From QQWI01 sp964522015 (GTDB taxonomy: Bacteria > Bacillota > Clostridia > Peptostreptococcales > Acidaminobacteraceae): a stretch of DNA of 64,000 nt. The DNA lies in NCBI GenBank assembly GCA_964522015.1, contig CAZFST010000002.1:1-64000 (forward strand). Reading direction: 5' to 3'. Shown piece by piece: positions 50,424 to 58,575 of this stretch; position 1 is the first letter of the stretch, and every line of letters begins with the position of its first letter. Below the pieces are notes generated by a model, which was not told the DNA's origin, did no database searches, and saw nothing but the letters and a program-made list of their open reading frames with translations. A program made the position numbers and the translations under genes.

Positions 50424-52253
50424 CTATTCTACAGTTACAGATTTTGCCAAATTTCTTGGTTTGTCAACATCATTGCCTTTATCAAGAGCAACATAGTAAG
50501 CAAAAAACTGCATTGGTATTACCGATAAAAGTGGCGTCAATAGATCATCGCACTTTGGCAAGAAGACAACTTCGTCTGCCACATCCAAGATACTAGTGTT
50601 CCCTTCTTGGGCGATGGCTACCACATACGCACCGCGGGCCTTAACTTCTTTGATGTTAGAAACAGTCTTTTCGTAGAGGTAAGACTGAGTGGCAAGGGCC
50701 ACAACTAATGTGTCCTTCTCCATAAGAGCAATGGTACCGTGCTTAAGTTCACCGGCTGCGATGGCAAACGAATTGATATAGCTCAGTTCTTTCAGTTTGA
50801 GCGAGGCTTCAAAGGCAATATCCACATCTACCCCACGGCCCATAAAGAAAATCTTATCGTTATTAAACTGCTCTGAAGCGATTTTTTGCATCTGCTGCTC
50901 TAATTTAAGGGTTTGGGCTGTTAACTCTGACATATTGCCAAGCTTCTCAATCCAAGACTCGTAGACACCTGATTCAAGGGTACCCTTGAGACGACCCATG
51001 TGTAGAGCCAACATATAAAATGCCATCATCTGCGTTGTAAATGCCTTAGTGGAAGCAACCCCGATTTCAGGACCCGCCCAAGTGTAGAAAATATCATCGG
51101 AATCCCTTGCAACAGATGAACCAACAACATTGACAATTGAAAGTACACGGGCTCCAAGTCGCTTAGCTTCTCTTAGGGATTGAAGTGTATCAAGGGTCTC
51201 ACCGGACTGTGAAACCGCGATAAAAAGAGTTTTGTCGTCCACAAAAGGCTCCCTGTATCTGAATTCAGAGGCAACTTCCACAGACACTGGTATCTTTGCA
51301 ATTTTTTCAATGATGTGACGGCCTACAAGGCCCGCATGATAAGCGGTGCCGCAGGCAACGATATAAACCTTAGTGAATGACTTTAACATCTCAGAAGTCA
51401 AATGGATGCTTTCAAGGTTCATGGTTTTGTCTGCTAAAAGTCTTCTATTTAGGGTATCGCTGATGCCCTTTGGCTGCTCGTGAATTTCTTTAAGTGTAAA
51501 GTGTTCGTAGCCATCTTTCTCTGCGGATTCAGCGTCCCATGTGACATGGAAGATCTCTCTTGTCACGGGCTGACGGAAGGCGTCAAAAATAGTCACGCCT
51601 TCAGGCTTGAGAACTACCACTTCGTCATTTTCAATCAAGTAAACTTGACGAGTGTATTTAAGAAGCGCTGGGATATCTGAAGCAATAAACTGCTCACCAT
51701 CGCCAAGTCCAACCACAAGAGGGCTATCTTTTCTGACAGCGATAAGCGTGTCAGGGTGGTTTTGAGAGATGACGCCAATAGCATAAGCCCCTTCCATACG
51801 ATCAATAGCATGGTAAACCGCATCCAGTAAATCGCCAGCATAGTAGTGATCGATTAAGTGAGCAATCACTTCTGTATCCGTCTCAGACAAGAACTTGATG
51901 CCCTTTTCAACCATCAGCCACTCTTTGATTTGCGAGTAGTTTTCGATAATCCCATTGTGAATCACAGCAATGCTGCCCGCCACATTGGTGTGGGGATGTG
52001 CATTTAAATCCGATGGTTCACCATGGGTAGCCCATCTCGTATGTCCGATGCCGATATGACTCTTAATAGCCATCGGCGTCACATTATCAATTAAATTTTG
52101 CAAACGCCCTTTATACTTATGGACCTTCACTGCGCCGTTTTCAAAAACTGCCACACCAGCAGAGTCATAGCCTCGGTACTCTAATTTTGAAAGACCTTCT
52201 AAAAGAACAGGTACAGCCAATTGATTGCCAATATAACCTACGATACCGCACAT
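50424..52253 (-). CDS. glmS: glutamine--fructose-6-phosphate aminotransferase (isomerizing)
   Basis: Makes glucosamine-6-phosphate from fructose-6-phosphate and glutamine, the first step of amino-sugar and cell-wall synthesis. The 609-residue protein has the N-terminal nucleophile Cys2 (MCGIVGYIG), the amidotransferase domain (about 1-230), and two SIS domains with SQSGETLDTL and the C-terminal DKPRNLAKSVTVE. The ATG at 52253 has AAGGAG upstream; the 46 codons of open frame before it are leader. A glmS ribozyme and two terminator-like hairpins lie in the leader. glmM, the next pathway enzyme, is 2 kb upstream. Confidence 0.97.
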   Translation of the reverse strand: MCGIVGYIGNQLAVPVLLEGLSKLEYRGYDSAGVAVFENGAVKVHKYKGRLQNLIDNVTPMAIKSHIGIGHTRWATHGEPSDLNAHPHTNVAGSIAVIHNGIIENYSQIKEWLMVEKGIKFLSETDTEVIAHLIDHYYAGDLLDAVYHAIDRMEGAYAIGVISQNHPDTLIAVRKDSPLVVGLGDGEQFIASDIPALLKYTRQVYLIENDEVVVLKPEGVTIFDAFRQPVTREIFHVTWDAESAEKDGYEHFTLKEIHEQPKGISDTLNRRLLADKTMNLESIHLTSEMLKSFTKVYIVACGTAYHAGLVGRHIIEKIAKIPVSVEVASEFRYREPFVDDKTLFIAVSQSGETLDTLQSLREAKRLGARVLSIVNVVGSSVARDSDDIFYTWAGPEIGVASTKAFTTQMMAFYMLALHMGRLKGTLESGVYESWIEKLGNMSELTAQTLKLEQQMQKIASEQFNNDKIFFMGRGVDVDIAFEASLKLKELSYINSFAIAAGELKHGTIALMEKDTLVVALATQSYLYEKTVSNIKEVKARGAYVVAIAQEGNTSILDVADEVVFLPKCDDLLTPLLSVIPMQFFAYYVALDKGNDVDKPRNLAKSVTVE

Positions 52254-52346
52254 AATTTTTCTCCTTATCTGAGCCGACCCAGTCGGCAACTCTGCAAAAC
52301 CTTTACACTTCACGAACCCAATGTCCGCTATATACCCAAATGGGCA

Positions 52347-52372
52347 CAAAAAAACCCTCAAACGCTTGAGGG
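52347..52372 (-). terminator. second terminator-like hairpin in the glmS leader
   Basis: Stem CCCTCAA/TTGAGGG (52355-52361 with 52366-52372) with a 4-nt loop, followed by seven T on the minus strand. It lies between the ribozyme and the glmS start codon. Confidence 0.8.
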
Positions 52373-52375
52373 CAT

Positions 52376-52400
52376 AAAAAAAACAGTACAATTGTACCGT
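52376..52400 (-). terminator. first terminator-like hairpin in the glmS leader
   Basis: On the minus strand ACGGTAC and GTACTGT pair (one G-U) around AATT and are followed by eight T. It is three bases upstream of the second hairpin. Confidence 0.7.
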
Positions 52401-52453
52401 CCCCGCGCAAAAATGCGCATAACCGATTGCTATGGTGTCTCAACTGACCTAGG

Positions 52454-52573
52454 CTTTGTGCCAGCGCTTTCACACTGGGTTTGTCCTGTCGTTAACGGCA
52501 TTGAATTGCCGCAGGGTACCCGCCGAATTATCGATAAACCCTGTCCTCGTCACCCCTATAGGGTCTGGCGCTT
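52454..52573 (-). ncRNA. glmS self-cleaving ribozyme
   Basis: The glucosamine-6-phosphate-activated ribozyme that destabilises its own mRNA. On the minus strand the core elements appear in order: A/GCGCCAGACCC with cleavage expected between 52572 and 52571, GGGGTGACGAGG, GGGTTTATCGA, AATTCGGCGGG, CCCTGCGGCAATTCAATGCC, GACAGGACAAACCC and GTGTGAAAGCGCTGGC. Order and spacing match the known consensus, and glmS is the downstream gene. Confidence 0.95.
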
Positions 52574-52635
52574 GACATGAAATTGTCGTACTACTTTTGT
52601 GTCCTCCTTTTGATTAAAATTTAACTAGCTCCAAC

Positions 52636-52663
52636 ATTATACCATATGAGGCGCCTTTGTCTA
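52636..52663 (-). promoter_or_regulatory. extended -10 promoter of glmS
   Basis: TAGACA (52663-52658), a 16-bp spacer and TGGTATAAT with the -10 at 52641-52636. The -35 overlaps the yaaA stop codon. The start would fall about 55 nt before the ribozyme cleavage site. Confidence 0.75.
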
Positions 52664-53397
52664 GTAGGCGCCATAAGGTTTTACAAATACATAATGACCG
52701 TCACTGCTCAGCGCCTCATTGAACACATAACCCATCTCATTGAAGCACTTCAGGTTTTCCGGTTTCTCCACCAAGTTTTCCACCATAAAATGAACCATTA
52801 AACCGCGGGCTTGTTTGGCATGAACGGTGATGATTTTAAGGGTTCCATCGGATTGTTCTTCCTTAAAGTCTACATCTAAAATGGGTACTGATCGGGTTTT
52901 GCGGTCCAGCAACTGGCTAAATTCTTTTGATGCCAGATTGACAATGAGATCTTCACCAGAGAAATGCCCATGGACTACTTGCCCCCAGTGGTCATAAAGA
53001 TTGAAATCCTCAAACTTAGCACCCATGTCCAAGCGGTAAGGCTCTATTAAAGTGAAGGGACTAAGTATCCCATAATAAGCACTAAGAATACGTAAGTGGC
53101 GCTCTAAATAGGCACACTGCTGATGGCGTAGAGTTTAGGCGTGATCTCTTTAAAAACTATTCCGGTATAAGTTACCACTGCATGACCCTTTATTGGCATC
53201 TCATTATGGAGCCAGCTGTAAGCTTGGTCTAAAAGTGAACCCTTTATTTTTAAGCGTTCACCTAAAGCTAAGCGGGAATCAGCCATTAATCGATTCTTTA
53301 TCTGCTGGGTCAAGCCGGTGTTTGTCGGTAAAGCAGAGGTCACCTTTGATACCAGTGTGGGGTTTTGGAGTTTACTAGGGGAAATTATGATTTTCAT
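52661..53397 (-). pseudogene. yaaA: YaaA (peroxide stress / DUF328) gene with a frameshift
   Basis: YaaA lowers free iron or protects DNA under peroxide stress. The first part, 53397-53104, encodes MKIIISPSKLQ... and stops after AISSVPI. Shifted by one base, the sequence continues as YLERHLRILSAYYGILSPF and IEPYRLDMGAKFEDFNL to 52661, matching the rest of the family. One missing base near 53110-53140 would restore a 245-residue protein of normal length. Everything after the break is well conserved and has no other stop, so the loss is recent or a sequencing error. No classic slippery heptamer is seen. Confidence 0.85.
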
Positions 53398-53497
53398 TTT
53401 ATGTCCTTAGTTGTTTGTGAAGTTTTTTGTATGGAAGTGTATTTTTTAAAGTTCTGTGCTATAATAGGGACGACTAAATTATGGGAGTGTTCTGGAT

Positions 53498-54202
53498 ATG
53501 AAGATTAAACAACCCAATCGATTACCCGCTGGGGTGATTATCCTACTGAGTACCTTGGTGTGCTCAATATTGTTCTTAGCAGAGCAATATTGGCGCCTTT
53601 CTTATTTTATCACAACACCTTTAAAGATTGCATTGTTTTTGGTAATGGTGATTGGCTATCGACGCTGGATTGCCGTTACAGGCAGACGCAGAACAGGAGC
53701 CCTACTCCATCTTCGAGGGGTTTCCATTTTAAAAGGACTCATTATCGGCCTGGGTTCAGCCGGTGTGATTATCGCCACCTATTTACTACTGCGCCAAGGC
53801 CTTGACTTAGATGGCATCGCAAAGGATTTAATAGAAAAATCTAAAGTCACACCCATGAATTATCTTATTATCGGCCTTTACATCACACTTGGAAATTCGC
53901 TATTGGAAGAGTATTTCTTCAGGGGTTTTGTCTATTTCAGTCTACACGATCTTGGCTTTAAACGGACGGCACTGGTGTTTTCAGCCACCTTATTTGCAGC
54001 CTACCACCTAGCCATTTTCAGCACCTGGTTCAGTCTTGGTTATATGGCATTGGCCCTGGTGGGTTTGGAACTCATCGGTGTGGTTTACGCTTGGATCAAC
54101 TTTAAAAGTCGTAGCATCGTGAACTCCTGGATTGCCCACGCCATTGCAGATAGCGCCATCATTGCCATTGGCCTAAAGATGTTTGGCTATATCAATTTTT
54201 AG
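53498..54202 (+). CDS. CPBP family intramembrane metalloprotease
   Basis: A 234-residue polytopic membrane protein with about six to seven helices. The CPBP (CAAX protease/bacteriocin-processing) motifs are visible: EEYFFRGF near residue 130 (motif 1), FAAYHLAIF near 165 (motif 2) and SWIAHAIADS near 210 (motif 3). Glu-Glu, His and His would bind the catalytic zinc. The substrate is unknown. It is the only plus-strand gene in this part. A TATAAT at 53460-53465 may be its -10, but I see no clear -35. GGGAG precedes the ATG. Confidence 0.85.
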   Translation: MKIKQPNRLPAGVIILLSTLVCSILFLAEQYWRLSYFITTPLKIALFLVMVIGYRRWIAVTGRRRTGALLHLRGVSILKGLIIGLGSAGVIIATYLLLRQGLDLDGIAKDLIEKSKVTPMNYLIIGLYITLGNSLLEEYFFRGFVYFSLHDLGFKRTALVFSATLFAAYHLAIFSTWFSLGYMALALVGLELIGVVYAWINFKSRSIVNSWIAHAIADSAIIAIGLKMFGYINF

Positions 54203-54230
54203 ACAGAGATAGATCCTAAAAAACACTTAT

Positions 54231-54270
54231 AAAAGGACCTGAGCAGATAACTTCTGACCAGGTCCTTTTT
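54231..54270. terminator. convergent terminator, CPBP gene and glmM
   Basis: AAAAGGACCTG pairs with CAGGTCCTTTT across a 17-nt loop. A T run follows on the plus strand and A's precede, so it can end the CPBP transcript and possibly glmM from the other side. Confidence 0.85.
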
Positions 54271-54274
54271 TGTA

Positions 54275-54348
54275 CTTCTTATAGGTACTTACGTTTCACT
54301 AATATGGCTTCTTAGGTGTACTTTCGTTTCACTAGTCAGACTTCTTAG
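54275..54348. repeat. 33-bp tandem repeat reaching the glmM stop codon
   Basis: Units 54275-54307 and 54308-54340 share CTTCTTA at the start and CGTTTCACTA in the middle. A third partial unit CTTCTTAG begins at 54341 and contains the glmM stop (54345-54347). Confidence 0.88.
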
Positions 54349-55691
54349 TTGTAGATGGCTTCAATCACTTGAATCAAGCGGTCACAATGAGCCGTAATTG
54401 CCGGTAGGTCAGGACCCTCCAACATCACGCGAACAAGGGGTTCTGTGCCCGATGGTCTAATGAGAAGTCTACCGTCACCTGCCATTGCTGCTTCTACCTC
54501 ATCAATCACCAATTTGATTTCAGGCCGTTCTAAGATTCGGTGCTTTTCAGTATTAGGCACATGGGTATTTTTAAGGATTTGCGGATAGATTTTCATCACC
54601 CCTGCTAACTCTGACATTTTAAGACCTGATTCTTTCAGTGCAGCAATCAGCTGGATGGCCGAAAGCAAACCATCACCCGTGGTGTTATGCTCAAGTAAAA
54701 TAACGTGACCTGATTGCTCGCCCCCAATCATATGTCCCCCTTCTTTCATGGCTTCAAGGACATAACGATCGCCGACTTTTGTTTTTACCGATGCAATATC
54801 AAGCTTGCTAAGGGCTTTATCAAAGCCCATATTACTCATAACCGTTGAAACAACAGTATTATTCTTTAGGTTACCTTTTTTAGCCATGGCATTTGCTAAG
54901 ATGACCATGATTTTGTCCCCATCCACTAAATTGCCGTTTTCGTCACAGGCAAGCATGCGATCCGCATCCCCATCAAAGGCAATACCAATGTGAGCGCCAA
55001 TCTCCTTTGTGAGACGAGCCACTTTATCCATGTGGGTAGAACCGCAGTCGTTATTAATATTGAGACCATCTGGATGATTATTGATAACAGTGACTTCTGC
55101 ACCCATTTCCCGCAAGGTACTTGGAGACACTTCAAAGCTGGCCCCATTGGCGCAGTCCATAGCAACTTTGATGCCTTTGAAATCAACAGAAACCGTTTCT
55201 TTAACTTTTGCAGCGTATATATGATTGGCTTCAAAGTGGAATGCACGACGACCCACTTCAGTGCCCCCAATCTCTAGGGGATAAGGAATGGTCCCTTTGA
55301 TCAAGCTTTCAATTTCATTTTCCATTTCGTCAGACAGCTTAAACCCATCTCCGCAGAAAAACTTGATGCCATTAAACTCCACAGGGTTATGGCTAGCAGA
55401 AATCATGACACCAGCATCTGCATGGTAGTGCTTCAACAAATGAGGAATAGCAGGAGTTGGGGTGACGCCCACACAGTAAGCTGTACAGCCCGCTGACATG
55501 ATGCCTGCAATCAATGCCGACTCAAGCATATAACCAGAAACCCGTGTATCTTTACCCACAATGATTTTAGCGGATTTTTTTCCTTTTGAAAGTACATAAG
55601 CACCGTATTTGCCTAGTTTAAACGCCAATTCTGCTGTTAGTTCAACATTGGCAACACCACGTACACCGTCTGTTCCGAATAATCGATTCAT
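54345..55691 (-). CDS. glmM: phosphoglucosamine mutase
   Basis: Converts glucosamine-6-phosphate to glucosamine-1-phosphate for UDP-GlcNAc synthesis. The 448-residue protein shows the N-terminal LFGTDGVRGVAN, the phosphoserine loop GVMISASHNPVEFNGIKFF near residue 95-113, the metal-binding DGDADRML near 238-246 and RPSGTEPLVRVMLEG near the C-terminus. GAGG precedes the ATG. The usual cdaA-ybbR genes are not next to it in this window. Its 3' end abuts a tandem repeat. Confidence 0.97.
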   Translation of the reverse strand: MNRLFGTDGVRGVANVELTAELAFKLGKYGAYVLSKGKKSAKIIVGKDTRVSGYMLESALIAGIMSAGCTAYCVGVTPTPAIPHLLKHYHADAGVMISASHNPVEFNGIKFFCGDGFKLSDEMENEIESLIKGTIPYPLEIGGTEVGRRAFHFEANHIYAAKVKETVSVDFKGIKVAMDCANGASFEVSPSTLREMGAEVTVINNHPDGLNINNDCGSTHMDKVARLTKEIGAHIGIAFDGDADRMLACDENGNLVDGDKIMVILANAMAKKGNLKNNTVVSTVMSNMGFDKALSKLDIASVKTKVGDRYVLEAMKEGGHMIGGEQSGHVILLEHNTTGDGLLSAIQLIAALKESGLKMSELAGVMKIYPQILKNTHVPNTEKHRILERPEIKLVIDEVEAAMAGDGRLLIRPSGTEPLVRVMLEGPDLPAITAHCDRLIQVIEAIYN

Positions 55692-55810
55692 ACTTTTACC
55701 TCACAGTTTAGATTAACAACAAATTTATTATAACCTGATTTGGGCTAAATGAAAAGGAAACTAGGTTTTAACGTGGTTAAATGGAATAAAATGTTACTAA
55801 AATGAAATAA

Positions 55811-55902
55811 AGCAAAAAAGAAACCGACCTACAAGGTAGCCATTGAGTAGATTCTCGGCTTTTCCGTGAATTCCCTCTTCAGTTACCCCGTGGGTCGTTT
55901 TT
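55811..55902 (-). other. rod-like structured element between vorC and glmM
   Basis: About 85 nt that fold into one long imperfect hairpin. The base is a 14-bp helix, 55825-55838 with 55884-55897 (one mismatch, two G-U pairs); the upper part includes GAGGGAATTC/GAATCTACTC-type pairing and a CGG-AAAAG-CCG tip. On the minus strand it ends in TTTCTTTTTT. It lies after the vor operon and in the glmM leader. It may be the vor terminator, a glmM leader control RNA or a small RNA; I cannot match it to a known family. Confidence 0.45.
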
Positions 55903-55952
55903 AGATTAAGCGATTCAATTTGGGTCTAAATTTAAAGATCTTTAGGTCAAGC

Positions 55953-56495
55953 TTATGAAACCAGTTGCGCGCCTCTTGTTAGGGCTTGTTCATTAAGCGG
56001 AAGTAAATGCGCTTTACCAGGACCAAATACTTTTTTGAGGGCTTCTAAAACTGACTCTTGTTTAACAGCGCCAGAAAGTGCAAGATAAGCACCAAGCATG
56101 ACCATATTAGCAGCTTTAGCGTTACCCAGTTCTAGGGCTACTTCGTTGGCAGGAATATAGTAAGCTGTGATATCATCACGGGTGGCTTTGCTATCAATCA
56201 ATGAAGAATTGATCAAAATTGTGCCGCCCTTTTCAACGTTCTCTTCAAATTTCCAAAACGAAGGCAAGTTCATGACAATAGAACAAGTAGCGTTGTTTGT
56301 GATAACCGGCGAACCAATTAAAGAATCACTGACAATCACGTTACAATTGGAAGTACCACCACGCATCTCAGGGCCATAAGAAGGTAACCAAGAAACTTGC
56401 TTGCCTTCAAGCATCCCTGCATAAGTCAAAAGTTGTCCCATGGACATGATGCCCTGGCCACCAAAGCCAGCCATAATTACACGTTCATTTAGCAT
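55953..56495 (-). CDS. vorC: 2-oxoacid:ferredoxin oxidoreductase, gamma subunit
   Basis: A 180-residue subunit of the pyruvate/2-oxoacid ferredoxin oxidoreductase catalytic domain family. MAGFGGQGIMSMGQLLTYAGM near the start and PSYGPEMRGGTSNCNVIVSD near residue 38-58 are characteristic. It acts with the alpha and beta subunits to convert a 2-oxoacid and CoA to acyl-CoA and CO2 with reduced ferredoxin. It starts one base after vorA, so translation is coupled. The substrate could be branched-chain 2-oxoacids or 2-oxoglutarate. Confidence 0.92.
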   Translation of the reverse strand: MLNERVIMAGFGGQGIMSMGQLLTYAGMLEGKQVSWLPSYGPEMRGGTSNCNVIVSDSLIGSPVITNNATCSIVMNLPSFWKFEENVEKGGTILINSSLIDSKATRDDITAYYIPANEVALELGNAKAANMVMLGAYLALSGAVKQESVLEALKKVFGPGKAHLLPLNEQALTRGAQLVS

Positions 56496-57242
56496 CTATT
56501 TTGCCTCCTCAGATTTTCTGAAATTGCCAAGCGGATAGTAAGGAATCATATTTTGCTCAAGCCAAGTAAGTGACTCAACCGGCGTTAAGCCCCAGTTAGT
56601 TGGACAAGTTGACAAGACTTCAACCATAGAGAAACCCTTACCAGCCAATTGATATTCAAAAGCTGTTTTGATGGCTTTTTTAGCTTTTCTGATAGCAGCA
56701 GGATTATGGACTGAAACACGTTCAATAAATGAAGCCCCTGGCACAGTGGCCATGAGTTCAGATATTTTAAGTGGCATTCCCATACCTTCTACTGTACGAC
56801 CAGACTGAGCAGTTGTGGCCTTTTGACCAATCAAGGTAGTTGGCGCCATTTGGCCACCTGTCATACCGTAAATTGCATTATTGACGAAGATGGTTGTGAT
56901 GTTTTCGCTTCTGTGAGCAACATGGACGATTTCAGCCATACCAATTGAAGCAAGGTCACCATCTCCTTGATAAGTGAAGACAACTTTATCTGGCAATACA
57001 CGCTTGATACCAGTTGCAACTGCTGGGGCACGACCATGTGATGCCTCATTCATATCGCAGTTAAAGTAGTCATACGCAAGCACTGAACAACCAACTGGTG
57101 CAACGCCGATTGTTTCTCCAAGGACACCTAATTCAACCAAAACTTCTGCTACTAATTTATGAATCACACCGTGGGTACAACCTGGACAATAGTGCGTTTC
57201 CTTGACCGTTAAACCCTCTGATCTTTCGTATACCATCGCCAT
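56496..57242 (-). CDS. vorA: 2-oxoacid:ferredoxin oxidoreductase, thiamine-diphosphate (beta) subunit
   Basis: A 248-residue TPP-binding subunit. HYCPGCTHGVIHKL near residue 17, GCSVLAYDYFNCD near 51, and the TPP motif GDGDLASIGMAEIVHVAHR with NNAIYGMTGGQMAPTT downstream are all visible. The ATG overlaps the last base of the alpha gene. Symbol use for subunits varies; here vorA denotes the TPP subunit. The specificity for branched-chain 2-oxoacids is inferred from the neighbouring buk and ptb genes. Confidence 0.92.
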   Translation of the reverse strand: MAMVYERSEGLTVKETHYCPGCTHGVIHKLVAEVLVELGVLGETIGVAPVGCSVLAYDYFNCDMNEASHGRAPAVATGIKRVLPDKVVFTYQGDGDLASIGMAEIVHVAHRSENITTIFVNNAIYGMTGGQMAPTTLIGQKATTAQSGRTVEGMGMPLKISELMATVPGASFIERVSVHNPAAIRKAKKAIKTAFEYQLAGKGFSMVEVLSTCPTNWGLTPVESLTWLEQNMIPYYPLGNFRKSEEAK

Positions 57243-58303
57243 TATTTTGTACCTCCGACCATATTTCTCAGCTTCTCGACAATCGCATCCGGCGTTGGAA
57301 TCATACCACCTGAACGACCGTAGAAGTCTACTGGTAAGCGTCCATTAAGGGCTAACTTAACATCGTCTACCATTTGTCCCATGCTCATTTCAACGCATAA
57401 AAATGCTTTAGTTTCTTCTGGCAACACTTCAAATGCTTTTTCTGGGAAAGGCCAAAGGGTAATCGGACGAATCAGACCAACTTCAATGCCTTCTTTTTTA
57501 AGTTCAGCAATGGCATTTTTAACTATACGTGAAGTCGTACCATATGCCACGCAAATAACCTGTGCATTTTCTGTGTTAAAAGCTTCAAAGCGCTGCTCGT
57601 TATCTTTCATTGCTTTGTATTTTGCCGTTAAATGAATATTATGATCTTCTAATTCTTCAGGCTTAAGGAATAAAGAATTGATGATGTTTGGCTTTCTGAC
57701 ACCACCTGTGCCTGTTGTAGCCCATGGTTGTTCTGGAAGGGTTTCTTTTGGAACATCTCTAAATTCGATTGGCTCCATCATTTGACCGATCATACCATCG
57801 CCGATGACCATAATTGGGTTTCTGTAGATATCCGCTTTATCGAATGCGATTTGCACGTAATCAACCATCTCTTGAAGGTTAGCCGGTGCATAAACCAACA
57901 ATTTGTAGTCGCCATTACCGCCGCCACGAGTGGCTTGATTGTAATCCGATTGGGCTGGTTGAATACCGCCAAGACCTGGACCACCACGGACGATATTGAC
58001 GATAACAGATGGCAACTCTGCACCAGCAAGATAAGTGATACCCTCTTGCTTAAGGGCAATACCAGGTGAAGAAGATGATGTCATAACGCGAACGCCACAA
58101 CCAGCTGCGCCGTATACCATGTTGATGGCAGCCACTTCTGATTCAGCTTGAACAAAAACGCCGCCGTGCTTTGGCATTTCTTTTGACATGTATTCTGGAA
58201 TTTCATTTTGCGGTGTAATTGGGTAACCGAAGAATGCTTTACAACCTGCTCTAATAGCTGCTGCGCCGATTGCTTCGTTACCCTTCATTAAAATTTTAGA
58301 CAT
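57242..58303 (-). CDS. vorB: 2-oxoacid:ferredoxin oxidoreductase, alpha subunit (VorB type)
   Basis: A 353-residue pyrimidine-binding and transketolase C-like subunit. The start MSKILMKGNEAIGAAAIRAGC and FFGYPITPQNEIPEYMSKEMP, VQAESEVAAINMVYGAA and TSSSSPGIALKQEG match the family commonly named 3-methyl-2-oxobutanoate dehydrogenase subunit VorB, whose usual length is about 352. The ATG at 58303 has GGGGG ten bases upstream; a GTG at 58318 overlaps the ferredoxin stop and is less likely. Confidence 0.92.
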   Translation of the reverse strand: MSKILMKGNEAIGAAAIRAGCKAFFGYPITPQNEIPEYMSKEMPKHGGVFVQAESEVAAINMVYGAAGCGVRVMTSSSSPGIALKQEGITYLAGAELPSVIVNIVRGGPGLGGIQPAQSDYNQATRGGGNGDYKLLVYAPANLQEMVDYVQIAFDKADIYRNPIMVIGDGMIGQMMEPIEFRDVPKETLPEQPWATTGTGGVRKPNIINSLFLKPEELEDHNIHLTAKYKAMKDNEQRFEAFNTENAQVICVAYGTTSRIVKNAIAELKKEGIEVGLIRPITLWPFPEKAFEVLPEETKAFLCVEMSMGQMVDDVKLALNGRLPVDFYGRSGGMIPTPDAIVEKLRNMVGGTK

Positions 58304-58317
58304 TATAGTTTCCCCCA

Positions 58318-58533
58318 CTATTCTCTTTCAACGGTAATGACCGAGTCAGGACACATGATTGCACAATTGCCACAACCAATGCATTTGTCCATTTCCAATA
58401 CTGTAGCGGGGTGATAGCCCTTTGCATTGATATTCTTTTTGTCCATTGAGATAATCTTTACTGGACAAGCCACTGTGCAGAGTTCACACCCTTTGCAGTT
58501 GTTTTGGTTAAACGTTACTTTGCCTTTTGCCAC
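58318..58533 (-). CDS. vorD: 2x[4Fe-4S] ferredoxin subunit of the 2-oxoacid oxidoreductase
   Basis: A 71-residue ferredoxin with two CxxCxxCxxxCP motifs, CKGCELCTVACP near residue 14-25 and CIGCGNCAIMCP near 52-63. It carries electrons from the TPP subunit to free ferredoxin. The short Lys/Asn-rich segment between clusters (KKNINAKGYHPATV) is typical of VorD/KorD. The order delta-alpha-beta-gamma is the common one. Confidence 0.93.
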   Translation of the reverse strand: MAKGKVTFNQNNCKGCELCTVACPVKIISMDKKNINAKGYHPATVLEMDKCIGCGNCAIMCPDSVITVERE

Positions 58534-58575
58534 GCTGATGCCCTCCTTTAATCTGCTACTATAAGAGTTAAATCC

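Larger units (their letters stand above)
52254..52660 (-). other. glmS leader region, about 375 nt
   Basis: Read on the minus strand: promoter (52663-52636), AAGGAGG-like sequence near 52604 without a following gene, glmS ribozyme, two terminator-like hairpins (52400-52376 and 52372-52347), a CCCATTTGGG palindrome, a GCCGAC/GTCGGC hairpin (52273-52287) and the glmS ribosome site. Confidence 0.75.

Noticed and set aside
50212..50496. 94-codon plus-strand frame
   Set aside because: It reads through a strong terminator into the glmS 3' end and has a low-complexity, domain-free product.
55811..55902. Identification of this element as SRP RNA, 6S RNA or a definite c-di-AMP riboswitch
   Set aside because: The SRP domain IV loop (GGAA with AGCAG) is absent, the size is too small for 6S RNA, and the ydaO core sequences match only in part. 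It is kept as an unassigned candidate.
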